From positions 78,109 through 142,108 of the forward strand of contig PNOH01000006.1 of the NCBI GenBank assembly GCA_013824715.1: a stretch of DNA of 64,000 bases, read 5' to 3'. Positions 1 to 8,874 of this stretch are shown here, piece after piece. Numbering within the stretch: the first letter of the stretch is position 1; each line of letters begins with the position of its first letter. This stretch comes from Odoribacter sp. GTDB taxonomy: Bacteria; Bacteroidota; Bacteroidia; Bacteroidales; Prolixibacteraceae. A program made the translations under genes and the position numbers. Under the pieces are notes generated by a model, which made no database searches, was not told the origin of the DNA, and worked only from the letters and a program-made list of their open reading frames with translations.

Positions 1-29
1 TAAAACAAGTATAATGAATGTAATGCGTA

Positions 30-3000
30 TCATGCTTTTTCTGATTTAATGATTCCACGACTATTTAAAATGCTGTAAACAATAGGCACTATGTAGATAT
101 TCAGCAGGGTTGAAGTCAGTAACCCGCCCAAAATTACTTTTGCCATGGGGCTTTGTATCTCGTTGCCTGCCAAATCGCCTTTATATGCTAACGGAATTAA
201 GGCCAGCGCTGCCGTTAATGCAGTCATTAATATGGCATTCAACCGATCGGACGAACCTTTGGTTACCGTTTCGTAAAGCGAAACACCTTGATTTTTCAAT
301 TTCTGGTAATTTGAAATGAGTAGTATTCCGTTTCGGGTGGCAATTCCGAAAAGTGTAATAAACCCAATGATGGCTGGAATACTCAGAATTCCGGATGTGA
401 TCCAGATCGAAAATACCCCCCCAATCAATGCCAGCGGCAGATTGAGCAAAATAATACCCGCCAGTTTGAAATTTTTAAACTCCTGAAACAGTAAAAGGAA
501 GATGATGATGATGGCAAGAATTGAGGTCAGCATAAGCGTTTGCGATGCTTTTGCCTCGCTTTCGAACTGTCCGCCATATTCGATCCTGTATCCTTCCGGT
601 AAATCAATATTCTCGTTGATATTCTTCTGAATGTCATGAACAACGCTACGTAAATCGCGTTCGGCAACATTGGCCGAGATCACAATTTTCCGTTGCACAT
701 TCTCCCTGCTGATGGAACTTGGCCCCGAAACAGAAACGATATCGGCAACCTGTTCCAACGGAACTTTTTTGCCATCGTGGGTATCAATTAATGCTGAACG
801 AATGCCTTCCATTGATTCGGTGTAGTCCTTGTTCAACCGCAAAACCAGATCAAAACTGCGCTGCCCTTCATAAATATCAGCAAGTTTTTCGCCACCAAAC
901 GAAATGTCAACAAACTCGTTAAACTGCGCGGTTGTAATGCCGTATTGCGCCAACATATCGCGGTTGGCACGAATCTGGATTTGAGGGATTTCTACCTGCT
1001 GGTCAACATTCACGTCAACCAATCCTTCAACATCGACAATGGCGCTTTTAACCTGATTGCCAATGGAGAACATCTTGTTCAGGTCAGTCCCGAAAAGCTT
1101 GATGGCAATGTTGGCACGCGTGCCTGAAAGCATGTGGTCAATCCGGTGCCCGAGAGGCTGCCCAACGGTATAAGCAATTCCAGGAATCCGGGCTAAAGTA
1201 GTACGCACATCGGCCATGAATTCAGGCTGGCTGCGTTCCTTAAGCATGAAATTCACATCAATCTCGGCGCTGTTGGTCGTTTGCGAGTGTTCGTCCAGTT
1301 CGCCGCGTCCCGTTCTGCGTGCCGTACTCGAAATTTCAGGAATTAATAGAAGTTCTGTTTCCACTAAATTTCCCAAACGGTTACTTTCTTCTAGCGAAGT
1401 CCCCGGTTTTGTAACGACCGACAGCGTTAATGCGCCTTCGTTAAACTCGGGCAGAAAGCTTCGTCCAAAGGTTGAAAAGGCAAAAAGCGCTATCACAAAC
1501 ATTCCAAGTGTTGAAAATATCACCGCTTTTTTGTGCCGTAAAGTCCAGATAAGCGATTGTTCATAGTAGTATGTAAGTTTGCGGACCAGCCATTTTTCTT
1601 TCTCGTTTTTTTCCAGGTACTTTTCGTTTGAAAGCAGCATTTTCGATAACAAAGGTGTTAAGGTCATAGCCACGACCAGCGACATAAACAAGGACACTAT
1701 AAAAGCAATTCCAAGCGGTTGCAGCATTCTCCCTTCCATTCCTGAAAGGAAAAACAAAGGCAGGAAAGCCACCATGATGATGAGCGTTGCGTTGAGAATG
1801 GATGCCCTGATTTCTTTTGAAGCTTCGAAAACGACCGTAAACGACGATTGTCGCTCATACTCCGGTTTCATTCGGTTCTGCCGAAGCCGTTTGTACACAT
1901 TTTCCACGTCAATAACTGCATCGTCAACCAGCGAACCAATGGCAATGGCCATACCTCCCAGGCTCATAGTATTGATGGTCATTCCAAGCATTTTCATAAC
2001 CAGAATAGCTCCCAGCAAAGAAATTGGAATGGCCAGCAGCGAGATAATTGTTGTGCGGAAACTGCCCAGAAAAACAAACAAGACGATGATAACGAAAATC
2101 CCGCCTTCCGTTAAGGCATTTTGCACATTGCTTACCGATGTTTCGATAAAATCGGCCTGACGAAAAATTTTGGTATCCAACTTCACATCTTTAGGCAGAG
2201 TTTTCTGCAATACCGCCAGATTTTCTTCTATCCTCTGTGTTACCGCTAAGGTGTTGACATTAGGTTGTTTAGATATGGAAATGATAATGGCCGGTTTTGC
2301 ATTTTCTGAAGCATAGCCCATTTTAGGCGCACTTCCAATCACAACTTCAGCTACATCATTTATCCTGACCGGTTTGCCGTTATTCGATTTGATGTATGAA
2401 TTGCCAAGAACATCAATATCCGAAGAGCGGGCAATGCCGCGGACCACATATTCGTTGCCGAATTGCCGGACAATACCGCCGGTTGAATTTTGACTGACTC
2501 CCTTGCATACTCCTGCCAGTTCGGCCATCGTCACCTGGTAGTATTTCATTTTCTGCGGGTTGGCCAGCACCTGGTATTGTTTGTAGTCGCCGCCAACAAT
2601 GGTAACCTGCGAAACGCCGCCTGTGGCCAGAATGAGTGGTTTCACATTCCACTCGGCTATCGTCCTCAAATCCATCATGCTGGTGCTGTCGGCCTGCATC
2701 CCGATAAAGAAAATCTCGCCCATCACACTCGACTGCGGAGCCAGAACGGGTTGCCCAACGCCCAATGGCATTCGCGATGAAACACTGATCAGCTTTTCAC
2801 TTACAATTTGCCTTGCTTTAAAAATGTCGGTACCCCAGTCAAATTCGACCCAAACGAAAGAAAAGCCCTGCATAGAAGCAGAACGCACGCGGCGAACATC
2901 GGTCGCCCCGTTCATCGCTGTTTCAATAGGAAAAGTAACCAACCGTTCCACTTCTTCCGAAGCCATTCCATGCGCATCGGTCATAACTACAACTGTAGGG

Positions 3001-3131
3001 GCAGTCAAGTCCGGAAATACATCCACATCCATATTCGAGGCAGTTCTCATCCCGAAAACCACCAGCACTACCGAACACAGTAATATGAAATACTTGTTGT
3101 TCAGCGAAAATCTGATAATATTATTTAGCAC
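30..3131 (-). CDS. Heavy-metal efflux RND transporter permease (CusA/CzcA-like)
   Basis: Inner-membrane proton-driven pump of a tripartite metal or cation efflux system. The 1033-residue length fits the HME-RND family (about 1030-1050). It begins with a cytoplasmic-edge helix and TM1, and carries two homologous halves, each with a large periplasmic region followed by a TM block. Around residues 395-415 the TM4 motif SLVDDAVIDVEN followed by KRL resembles the CusA/CzcA proton-relay signature, with acidic residues inside the membrane. The last TM block ends near LNIYIVPIVYSI. It is the last gene of a minus-strand operon after the adaptor gene. No TolC-like outer-membrane partner lies inside the window, though one could sit beyond position 1. 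The transported ion cannot be read from the sequence. Confidence 0.93.
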   Translation of the reverse strand: MLNNIIRFSLNNKYFILLCSVVLVVFGMRTASNMDVDVFPDLTAPTVVVMTDAHGMASEEVERLVTFPIETAMNGATDVRRVRSASMQGFSFVWVEFDWGTDIFKARQIVSEKLISVSSRMPLGVGQPVLAPQSSVMGEIFFIGMQADSTSMMDLRTIAEWNVKPLILATGGVSQVTIVGGDYKQYQVLANPQKMKYYQVTMAELAGVCKGVSQNSTGGIVRQFGNEYVVRGIARSSDIDVLGNSYIKSNNGKPVRINDVAEVVIGSAPKMGYASENAKPAIIISISKQPNVNTLAVTQRIEENLAVLQKTLPKDVKLDTKIFRQADFIETSVSNVQNALTEGGIFVIIVLFVFLGSFRTTIISLLAIPISLLGAILVMKMLGMTINTMSLGGMAIAIGSLVDDAVIDVENVYKRLRQNRMKPEYERQSSFTVVFEASKEIRASILNATLIIMVAFLPLFFLSGMEGRMLQPLGIAFIVSLFMSLVVAMTLTPLLSKMLLSNEKYLEKNEKEKWLVRKLTYYYEQSLIWTLRHKKAVIFSTLGMFVIALFAFSTFGRSFLPEFNEGALTLSVVTKPGTSLEESNRLGNLVETELLLIPEISSTARRTGRGELDEHSQTTNSAEIDVNFMLKERSQPEFMADVRTTLARIPGIAYTVGQPLGHRIDHMLSGTRANIAIKLFGTDLNKMFSIGNQVKSAIVDVEGLVDVNVDQQVEIPQIQIRANRDMLAQYGITTAQFNEFVDISFGGEKLADIYEGQRSFDLVLRLNKDYTESMEGIRSALIDTHDGKKVPLEQVADIVSVSGPSSISRENVQRKIVISANVAERDLRSVVHDIQKNINENIDLPEGYRIEYGGQFESEAKASQTLMLTSILAIIIIFLLLFQEFKNFKLAGIILLNLPLALIGGVFSIWITSGILSIPAIIGFITLFGIATRNGILLISNYQKLKNQGVSLYETVTKGSSDRLNAILMTALTAALALIPLAYKGDLAGNEIQSPMAKVILGGLLTSTLLNIYIVPIVYSILNSRGIIKSEKA

Positions 3132-3227
3132 TTTGGGAATTTTAAATTTTAAGTTTTAAATTTTAAATGGAAGCGAAATTTTGAATTTTGAATTGTAAAT
3201 ATTGAATGATTAAAGTCCTTTGTATTT

Positions 3228-3286
3228 TAACATTTAACATTCAAAATTTAACACTTCAGCATTTAACATTCAGCATTTAACATTTC
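3228..3286. repeat. ATTTAACATT direct repeats, distal side of the four-helix gene
   Basis: Three exact copies of the 10-mer ATTTAACATT at 3232-3241, 3261-3270 and 3275-3284, with degenerate copies between, lie immediately after the stop codon of the four-helix-bundle gene. The same 10-mer recurs in the same orientation on the other side of that gene. Confidence 0.8.
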
Positions 3287-3634
3287 TTAATTTTCCTGCG
3301 AAGTTTTTACAATTGCGGTTAGAATATTCACAATATGCTCAATTTCATCAAGGTATTCTTTAACGTCGACCTTTGCGATTTGGCTTTTATCTATTAATCG
3401 GAGCCAGTAGCGTGTTTCCCGAGCTTCTTTGGATGCGATAGACATTTTTGCAGTAAAATCTTTTTTAGAATATCCGGCTGATGCTTCTTCAACATTAGCT
3501 CCGATGCTTGTTCCGCTTCGAAGAATTTGCTTCGACAACACATACTCTTTCTGCTCAGTCATCAGACTATATAATTCAATGATTCGCAAAGCAAAATCAA
3601 AAGTCCTGTCAAGTATTATATTTTCTTTTTTCAT
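3287..3634 (-). CDS. Four-helix bundle protein (S23/Avd-like family)
   Basis: A 115-residue all-helical protein of the four-helix-bundle family first known from 23S rRNA intervening sequences and also seen as Avd of diversity-generating retroelements. Family signs are the opening KKENIILDRTFDFALRI, the central LSKQILRSGTSIGANVEEA and the later SKEARETRYWLRLI. I place the start at ATG 3634; a frame-open ATG at 3652 lies inside the flanking repeat tract and is unlikely. The gene sits between the efflux adaptor and pump genes on the same strand. Its function is unknown; it may bind nucleic acid. It does not belong to the efflux machinery and is probably an insertion. Confidence 0.85.
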   Translation of the reverse strand: MKKENIILDRTFDFALRIIELYSLMTEQKEYVLSKQILRSGTSIGANVEEASAGYSKKDFTAKMSIASKEARETRYWLRLIDKSQIAKVDVKEYLDEIEHIVNILTAIVKTSQEN

Positions 3635-3642
3635 TTCTCTTT

Positions 3643-3675
3643 CATTTAACATTTATAATTCAACATTTAACATTC
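3643..3675. repeat. ATTTAACATT direct repeats, proximal side of the four-helix gene
   Basis: Two exact copies of ATTTAACATT at 3644-3653 and 3665-3674. The second abuts the stop codon of the adaptor gene. With the three copies at 3232-3284 they bracket the four-helix-bundle gene. Confidence 0.8.
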
Positions 3676-5179
3676 AATGTACGTGTCCTGAATGAGCATC
3701 CAAAGTGCCTGTAGCCTGGGCCAGTTTGATAAGAATAGCGCCCAATGTTACAACCCGCTCATTGCTGTTAAGCCCGGAACGGATTTCAGTTCGCACACCA
3801 TCGGTAGCCCCAATCTTTACTTCCCGTTTTTCAAAAAGTTCGGGTGTAACCTGCACATACACAAAGAAAGCACCCTGATCCTCGAGCAGCGAAGTCGTTG
3901 GAACTGTCAATGCCAGTGTGTTGGTCAGTGTTTTTAAATAAACCTCCACAAATCCGCCAGCGGTGAAACTACCTATGTTGTCAATTTGTAATGTTACCGG
4001 AATGAGGTAATTATCAGAATTGGTTGCCTTGCCAAACGACAGAACTTTACCTTTTAACTGTTCAAGCGAATACGATTGGTTGTCTTGAAGTGTGCGGATG
4101 TTGGCCGAAGTAATCGAACCCAGCATCGACGCGTATTTTTGCTGAACCTCGGCATTCAACAGGAGTGTTTTGTTCTGTGACACGACAACAATTGGCTGAC
4201 CTGCTTCGACATAAGTTCCGTTTTTAACCAGTACCTGTTTCACAAAACCACTCATCGGACTTTTTACACTCTGTCCTGAAGCGCTGAAATTAGTATTCAG
4301 GTTATCAAAGATTGCTTTGGCATTATCATATTGATTCTTTGCACTAAGCAGGTCTTTGGCAGAAATAATTTTATCTTTTGCAAGCTCAGTCGCCCGTTCG
4401 TAATCAGCTTTTGCTTTTTCCAGATTGTTCTTAGCCTCGGAATAACGCACAGAAATGTTGTTGTCGGCCAATTCGCTGCCGGAAATGAAGAACAAAATCT
4501 GGCCTTTTGAAACATCTTTTCCTTCCAATACAGCGTTGCCGGTGATCATCACTATGCCATTCGTTTTTGCTGAAACAATGATCTCGTCTCCCTGTGACGA
4601 TTGTACTTGTGCGGTGGTTTTGATAATCTGACCGAATGGCTCATTTCGGGGGAAATCGGTGGCAAAGTCAACCTTCCACGACTGTTCCTTTGTAAAAACA
4701 GTGGTGTTTGTTCTGGAAATAACCACTTTTTCTGAAACTTTGTGCGCTTCGTGATGTTTGGCAAAAACAGTTACTTCAGGAACCAATACTTCGAAACTGT
4801 CTGTTTCGTTGGTGATCTCAAATTTTAGTGTTCCTGTTCCTGCGGCTTCCGCCTTTATATCGAAACTGTAAATGCCTTTACGGGTTGGCTTATCGAGTGT
4901 CTGGGTTACTTCTTTGCCGCTCACCTTCAGGCGAATAGTCATGCTGCCGCTTTCCAACGCTTTAAAATCGGGTAATGTGGAAAAATGCGACAGCACATTT
5001 GCTGTTTCCCCAACCACAAAGGCATCGGCTTCGGCAAAAACCTCGAAATCGGTACTGTATGCGGTGTATTGGAATTTTGCTTCATCGTGAGCATCTTGAG
5101 ATAAGGTTGCTTCTTTTTTATTCTGGCAGCTCACAAAAACGATTGCAAGCAATGCTCCTAAAAATATCTTTGATTTCAT
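3674..5179 (-). CDS. Efflux RND transporter periplasmic adaptor (membrane-fusion) lipoprotein
   Basis: Links the inner-membrane RND pump to an outer-membrane channel. The 501-residue product has a lipoprotein signal ending at a cysteine in AIVFVSCQN. A beta-rich extension of roughly 110 residues precedes the usual adaptor fold. A barrel/lipoyl region (around GNAVLEGKDVSKGQILFFIS), a coiled-coil hairpin of about residues 235-290 rich in E, A and K (YSEAKNNLEKAKADYERA) and a second lipoyl half (SPMSGFVKQVLVKNGTYVEAG) follow in order. Its closest partner is the pump downstream, now separated by the four-helix gene. The N-terminal extension may help in metal capture, but that is inference. Confidence 0.9.
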   Translation of the reverse strand: MKSKIFLGALLAIVFVSCQNKKEATLSQDAHDEAKFQYTAYSTDFEVFAEADAFVVGETANVLSHFSTLPDFKALESGSMTIRLKVSGKEVTQTLDKPTRKGIYSFDIKAEAAGTGTLKFEITNETDSFEVLVPEVTVFAKHHEAHKVSEKVVISRTNTTVFTKEQSWKVDFATDFPRNEPFGQIIKTTAQVQSSQGDEIIVSAKTNGIVMITGNAVLEGKDVSKGQILFFISGSELADNNISVRYSEAKNNLEKAKADYERATELAKDKIISAKDLLSAKNQYDNAKAIFDNLNTNFSASGQSVKSPMSGFVKQVLVKNGTYVEAGQPIVVVSQNKTLLLNAEVQQKYASMLGSITSANIRTLQDNQSYSLEQLKGKVLSFGKATNSDNYLIPVTLQIDNIGSFTAGGFVEVYLKTLTNTLALTVPTTSLLEDQGAFFVYVQVTPELFEKREVKIGATDGVRTEIRSGLNSNERVVTLGAILIKLAQATGTLDAHSGHVH

Positions 5180-5276
5180 CTAAAATCTTGTTTGAATTTC
5201 TAAAATAATTGAATGATGAATGCATGTAATTGCTATGTTATAAGTCAATTACATCAAACATTCAGAAAAAAGAAAT

Positions 5277-5711
5277 TTAAACAATAGGGGGAGCCCTTAA
5301 TCCTGAAGAGGTGGAAACGAAGCAGGAATGAGAGGAAGTTTTTAATGGAATTTGTGCAATTGAAATAATCTTTGGCACAAATGATTTGAATTCATTACTA
5401 AATAGAATAGCCTGAAAATGAACAAATGGGGAATTATTATCATCGCAACCCAAACATTTGAATTCTTGTCTTAAAAAATTTGCAGGAATTACAACAGCTT
5501 GTTTTAAGACGCAACATTCAGTTCCCGCATTTCCGTCATGTTCGTGGTCATGAGCAGTTGTGCTGTGATTGTGAGCGTAACTGTCGGATTGGCAATGACT
5601 GCTTTCAATACAAACCAAACTTTTATGGTGATGATGGGGTACAACAGCATGAACCAATAATGCAATATTGGCAAGAAGTATAAAAAACAGGGCTGTTGTT
5701 CTTTTAATCAT
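5277..5711 (-). CDS. Small His-rich secreted or membrane protein (DUF6769-like)
   Basis: The 144-residue product starts with a hydrophobic signal (IKRTTALFFILLANIALLVHA) followed at once by HHHH and a second His/Asp cluster around HDHEHDG, with paired cysteines (ECC, CLGCDD). I chose ATG 5711 because the longer frame lacks a plausible leader. Small proteins of this kind commonly open Bacteroidota metal-efflux operons. The His/Cys clusters suggest metal binding in the periplasm, which is inference. It is the first gene of the efflux operon, about 100 bases upstream of the adaptor gene. Confidence 0.7.
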   Translation of the reverse strand: MIKRTTALFFILLANIALLVHAVVPHHHHKSLVCIESSHCQSDSYAHNHSTTAHDHEHDGNAGTECCVLKQAVVIPANFLRQEFKCLGCDDNNSPFVHFQAILFSNEFKSFVPKIISIAQIPLKTSSHSCFVSTSSGLRAPPIV

Positions 5712-5765
5712 CGTTTCTGTAAAACCGTTCAGTCGTTCTTTAAACAACTAAAATATATTTTAGCT

Positions 5766-5787
5766 GGCAAATATAAATTAATTTGCC
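5766..5787 (-). promoter_or_regulatory. Promoter with palindromic operator candidate for the efflux operon
   Basis: On the minus strand TATATTTG (plus-strand CAAATATA, 5768-5775) matches the Bacteroidota -7 consensus, 57 bases before the first start codon. It lies inside a perfect inverted repeat GGCAAAT-N8-ATTTGCC (5766-5772 and 5781-5787), a likely repressor site. Confidence 0.5.
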
Positions 5788-5837
5788 CATTTTGATCACA
5801 GTAAGAGCCACCTTTTCAATTTCTTTGAAAAGAAAAA

Positions 5838-6749
5838 TTAATTAATCCTCAACACTCTGCCAATTTTAAGGGTGGTCTGAGCTGTAATGTTATTGGTGGT
5901 GCAAATCTTCCTTACTGAAGTTTGATACCGACGGGCAATAGTTGAGAGGTTGTCACCTTTACGAATAACATGTTTGGTCGTTCCTCCGGCAGCCAACTCA
6001 GCGCCATCCGAGGGCAATGGTTTCTTTTTGAAATTGCTCCGGTCTGTTTCCATCCGTTTATTGGCGTAATAAATCTGATCAGTCCGAAGGCTATAGGTTT
6101 CAAAATCGATGTATTTATTCGAGTCGAAAGGCTGACCAAATAAACGGGTTTCGAAGTGAAGGTGGTTGCAGGTTGCACGACCTGTGCGACCGCCCAGGCC
6201 AATCAGGTCACCCGCCTTTATGGTATCGTTCGCTTTAACATTGATGGCTTTCAGGTGACCGTAAATCGTTTCCAGGCCATTTCTGTGCCTGACTAATACC
6301 AGGTTTCCATATCCGCTGAACCGTTTAGCTATACGAACTCTTCCGTCAAAAGCACTGCGCACAGTATCGCCCGAATTCAGTCTGATATCGGTACCCGTAT
6401 GCATTCTTCCGCGACGTGGCCCATATTTGGATATTACTGCCCCCTTCACCGGCTGTACAAATTTTGTATTGCTGTTTCCTAAAAGGGTAATAATAATGGT
6501 ATCGTTCTTATTTGGAAGAGTATTGGCCGGATATTTAATTTGTGTACTGCTCCAAATATTCTGGTAAAGTATTTCGTCGGGTGATTTCAGTGAATCTTCA
6601 GGAATTTCTTCAACCGTACTGAGCAATGAATCCATTTCGCTAATATCAACTTTTGCTTTAATAGTATCCGGAAGTGTTTGCTGTGCAATACTATAGATAG
6701 AAAAGAACAGACAGGTAGTTAGGGTTAATGTAAAAGATTTCATTTTCAA
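5838..6749 (-). CDS. M23-family murein peptidase with C-terminal LysM
   Basis: Envelope peptidoglycan hydrolase. The 303-residue product starts with a signal peptide (residues 1-22, ending SIAQQ). The LytM/M23 domain at about residues 100-200 keeps the zinc-binding HTGTD and the HLHFE motif, with GYGNLVLVRHRNGLETIYGHL between them. A LysM repeat closes the protein (HVIRKGDNLSTIARRYQTSV). Both metal-binding motifs are intact, so it is probably active rather than an EnvC-like activator. It appears monocistronic. Confidence 0.93.
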   Translation of the reverse strand: MKMKSFTLTLTTCLFFSIYSIAQQTLPDTIKAKVDISEMDSLLSTVEEIPEDSLKSPDEILYQNIWSSTQIKYPANTLPNKNDTIIITLLGNSNTKFVQPVKGAVISKYGPRRGRMHTGTDIRLNSGDTVRSAFDGRVRIAKRFSGYGNLVLVRHRNGLETIYGHLKAINVKANDTIKAGDLIGLGGRTGRATCNHLHFETRLFGQPFDSNKYIDFETYSLRTDQIYYANKRMETDRSNFKKKPLPSDGAELAAGGTTKHVIRKGDNLSTIARRYQTSVRKICTTNNITAQTTLKIGRVLRIN

Positions 6750-6870
6750 AATTTGGGTTAATATTTATCTCAAAAATTTGAACGGGAAGCGAAGGTAATC
6801 TTTTCATTAATAATTTTAGCAATTTCTGCTAACAGAGATGGTGTTTTTAACAAACAATAACACCTTTTTA

Positions 6871-6896
6871 TACATTTGCGGCAATTTTTAAGGAGG
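6871..6896 (+). promoter_or_regulatory. -7 element and strong Shine-Dalgarno for a remnant mini-ORF
   Basis: TACATTTG at 6871-6878 fits TAnnTTTG. A perfect AAGGAGG at 6890-6896 lies 11 bases before ATG 6908. Such a strong Shine-Dalgarno is rare in Bacteroidota. Confidence 0.5.
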
Positions 6897-6907
6897 ATTA
6901 TTTAGAG

Positions 6908-6994
6908 ATGAAAAACACTGGTTTCCGCAAGATTTTGAAGGTTTTAGGATTAGGAATTGCGGGTATTTTCATTTCTGTAAAATGCCGAATGTGA
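6908..6994 (+). pseudogene. 28-codon hydrophobic mini-ORF, probably a truncated membrane-protein gene
   Basis: The ORF reads MKNTGFRKILKVLGLG and continues into a hydrophobic helix, ending after about 28 residues. The shape is that of the cytoplasmic start plus first TM segment of a larger envelope protein, such as an AsmA/TamB-like family member. Its promoter and Shine-Dalgarno look intact, but no continuing frame is recognisable downstream. It is either the 5' stump of a deleted gene or a genuine small membrane peptide. The 14-mer ATTTCTTTGAAAAG occurs at 6994-7007, across its stop, and again at 5819-5832 beyond the M23 gene. Confidence 0.35.
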
Positions 6995-7063
6995 TTTCTT
7001 TGAAAAGTAAAAAGAAAAAAGAAAACAGAAAATCCCAACATTATACCATCTCATTTATCATTT

Positions 7064-7088
7064 ACTGCCAACTGAGACTGCCAACTGA
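7064..7088. repeat. Tandem ACTGCCAACTGA phrase
   Basis: Two exact copies of the 12-mer at 7064-7075 and 7077-7088. A related phrase (GACTGCCAACT) recurs at 35229-35239 in another intergenic gap. Otherwise the 6995-7095 spacer holds only A-rich sequence. Confidence 0.6.
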
Positions 7089-7095
7089 CCACTTC

Positions 7096-7659
7096 TTATT
7101 CCCTGATTATCTTGATTTCTCCTCCATGGCCAAGCTTTATAATGCTGGATGGAATTGCTTTCTGATTGTCATCCTGACGGTATTTGACCACATAATCAAC
7201 GGAATCAATAATTTTCTGTGCTATTTCGGCAAAGCAGGCCGGCGATGGCTTCCCGCTGATATTGGCCGAGGTGGACACAATCGGGCGTTTAAACCGGCGG
7301 ATTAATTCGCTGCTGAAGGTTTCGGTGGTGATCCGAATTCCGATGCTTCCGTCTTCGGCAATCAGATTTCGGGCCAGATTTCTGGCGCCGTCATAAATAA
7401 TGGTTAGTGGCTTACCGGTTAGTTCAATCAAATCGTAAGCTATTTCCGGAACTTCTGCGACATAACGTTCCAGCAAAGCTGCATTTTCCATTAAAACAAG
7501 CATGCTTTTTGAATCAACCCGTTTTTTGATGGTATAAATCCTGCTGACTGCCTCTTCGTTGCAGGCATCACAACCCATTCCCCAAATGGTATCAGTTGGG
7601 TATAAAATCACTCCTCCTGTCTGCAACACTGATAGGGCTGCTTTAATTTCTTCAAACAT
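7096..7659 (-). CDS. L-threonylcarbamoyladenylate synthase (TsaC/YrdC/Sua5 family)
   Basis: Makes threonylcarbamoyl-AMP from threonine, bicarbonate and ATP, the first step of t6A37 modification of ANN-decoding tRNAs in the cytoplasm. The 187-residue product is a single YrdC domain without the Sua5 extension. It opens with GGVILYPTDTIWGMGCDA; the KKR of the TIKKRVDSKSMLVL segment and the STSANISGKPSP motif near residue 130 are the ATP and threonine sites. It overlaps the stop of the upstream glycosyltransferase gene by 8 bases, so the two are probably co-transcribed. Confidence 0.92.
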   Translation of the reverse strand: MFEEIKAALSVLQTGGVILYPTDTIWGMGCDACNEEAVSRIYTIKKRVDSKSMLVLMENAALLERYVAEVPEIAYDLIELTGKPLTIIYDGARNLARNLIAEDGSIGIRITTETFSSELIRRFKRPIVSTSANISGKPSPACFAEIAQKIIDSVDYVVKYRQDDNQKAIPSSIIKLGHGGEIKIIRE

Positions 7660-8773
7660 TCACAACCGAATTATAAAGTTGTTTCAATTGTTGGGCAAAA
7701 CTCTCCCCTGTAAACCTTTGGGCATTGATTTTTCCTTTTTCAATAAGCGAATCCCGAAGGTTATGGTCAGCAAGCAAGTTTTTAATTGTACGGCCAATTT
7801 CTTCAGGATTCTCGGGATTAATGTACAAGGCAGCACTTCCGCCAGCCTCCGGCAAGCTGCTGGTATTTGAAGTAATCACCGGACAGCCCGAAGCCTGTGC
7901 TTCAGCTACCGGAAGTCCAAAGCCTTCGAAAAGCGACGGATAAACCATCACTTCGGCCATCTGGTACAAAACAGCCAATTCGTCAACCTTAATTTTTGGA
8001 AGAAAAAATACCTCAAGACGATTCAGATCGGCTTCAATGAATTTCTGAACCTTCAGATGATAGCATGTCAGTTTTCCGATTACCACTACCGGGATGTATA
8101 GTTTGGCTAAAACCATTCCCTCGAGCAAAGCCAACAGGTTTTTACGAGGTTCAACGGTACCCACGGTAAGTAAAAATTTCTCCGGAAGCTGATATTTACG
8201 TCGGATCGCAAGTTTTTGATCCCAGGTGTTTTCCAGAAAGAACAAAGGATTAACCGACTGATAAATAACTTTAATTTTTTCTTCAGGAACAGCAAAAAAG
8301 CTGATTAAATCCCGTTTGGTTTGCTCTGAAATGGCATGTATCCGGTGAGCTACCCGGCAAGCGTGCCTGAATTTGCGGTCATAAATTGTACGATCAATTG
8401 CTTTAAAGTATTCCGGGAATCGGAAATAAATCAAATCATGAATGGTTACCACCGATTTGATGCCGGTTTTTTCGATACCTAAAGGCAATTCGTGGCTCAA
8501 ACCGTGGTACAAATCGATATTAAGGTTTTTGGCCTGATTCGCAATCCGAAAACTTCGCCAGCTATTTTTAAATGTTTTCCAGAAGAGACCTTCAGGTTTA
8601 ATTTCAACGGAATTTTCAGGAGGCAAAAAAAGTGGATTTTTAATTCCGGGATGAAACAGGAAATATTGATCGTCAGGATTCTGGCGGGCAAGCGCAGTAA
8701 TCGTATTGCGGCTGAAATTACCCAGTCCGGCAGCATTATTAAAAGCACGCTTGGCATCAAATCCGATTTTCAT
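7652..8773 (-). CDS. Glycosyltransferase family 4 (GT-B fold)
   Basis: Transfers a sugar from a nucleotide donor to an unknown acceptor, probably in cell-surface polysaccharide synthesis. The 373-residue product starts MKIGFDAKRAF at ATG 8773; the frame extends to a TTG at 8791, which is less likely. The C-terminal Rossmann domain keeps VGTVEPRKNL and the donor-site FEGFGLPVAEAQASGCPVI, with the E-x7-E pair of retaining GT4 enzymes. It has no membrane segments and is soluble or peripheral. It is upstream of and overlapping the tsaC-like gene, a pairing that implies shared transcription but no known functional link. Confidence 0.9.
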   Translation of the reverse strand: MKIGFDAKRAFNNAAGLGNFSRNTITALARQNPDDQYFLFHPGIKNPLFLPPENSVEIKPEGLFWKTFKNSWRSFRIANQAKNLNIDLYHGLSHELPLGIEKTGIKSVVTIHDLIYFRFPEYFKAIDRTIYDRKFRHACRVAHRIHAISEQTKRDLISFFAVPEEKIKVIYQSVNPLFFLENTWDQKLAIRRKYQLPEKFLLTVGTVEPRKNLLALLEGMVLAKLYIPVVVIGKLTCYHLKVQKFIEADLNRLEVFFLPKIKVDELAVLYQMAEVMVYPSLFEGFGLPVAEAQASGCPVITSNTSSLPEAGGSAALYINPENPEEIGRTIKNLLADHNLRDSLIEKGKINAQRFTGESFAQQLKQLYNSVVNV

Positions 8774-8874
8774 TGTACCGGTTTTCAACAAAAATACATT
8801 CTAAAAACAAGAAAAAGGATGTCGAAGTAAATTTTCGGCATCCTTTTCCCAATAAATCAGTATGTTTTTGATTT

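Noticed and set aside
1216..2160. Long plus-strand ORFs opposite the RND pump gene
   Set aside because: They are antisense shadows of a well-conserved 1033-codon gene; low-complexity, no motifs.
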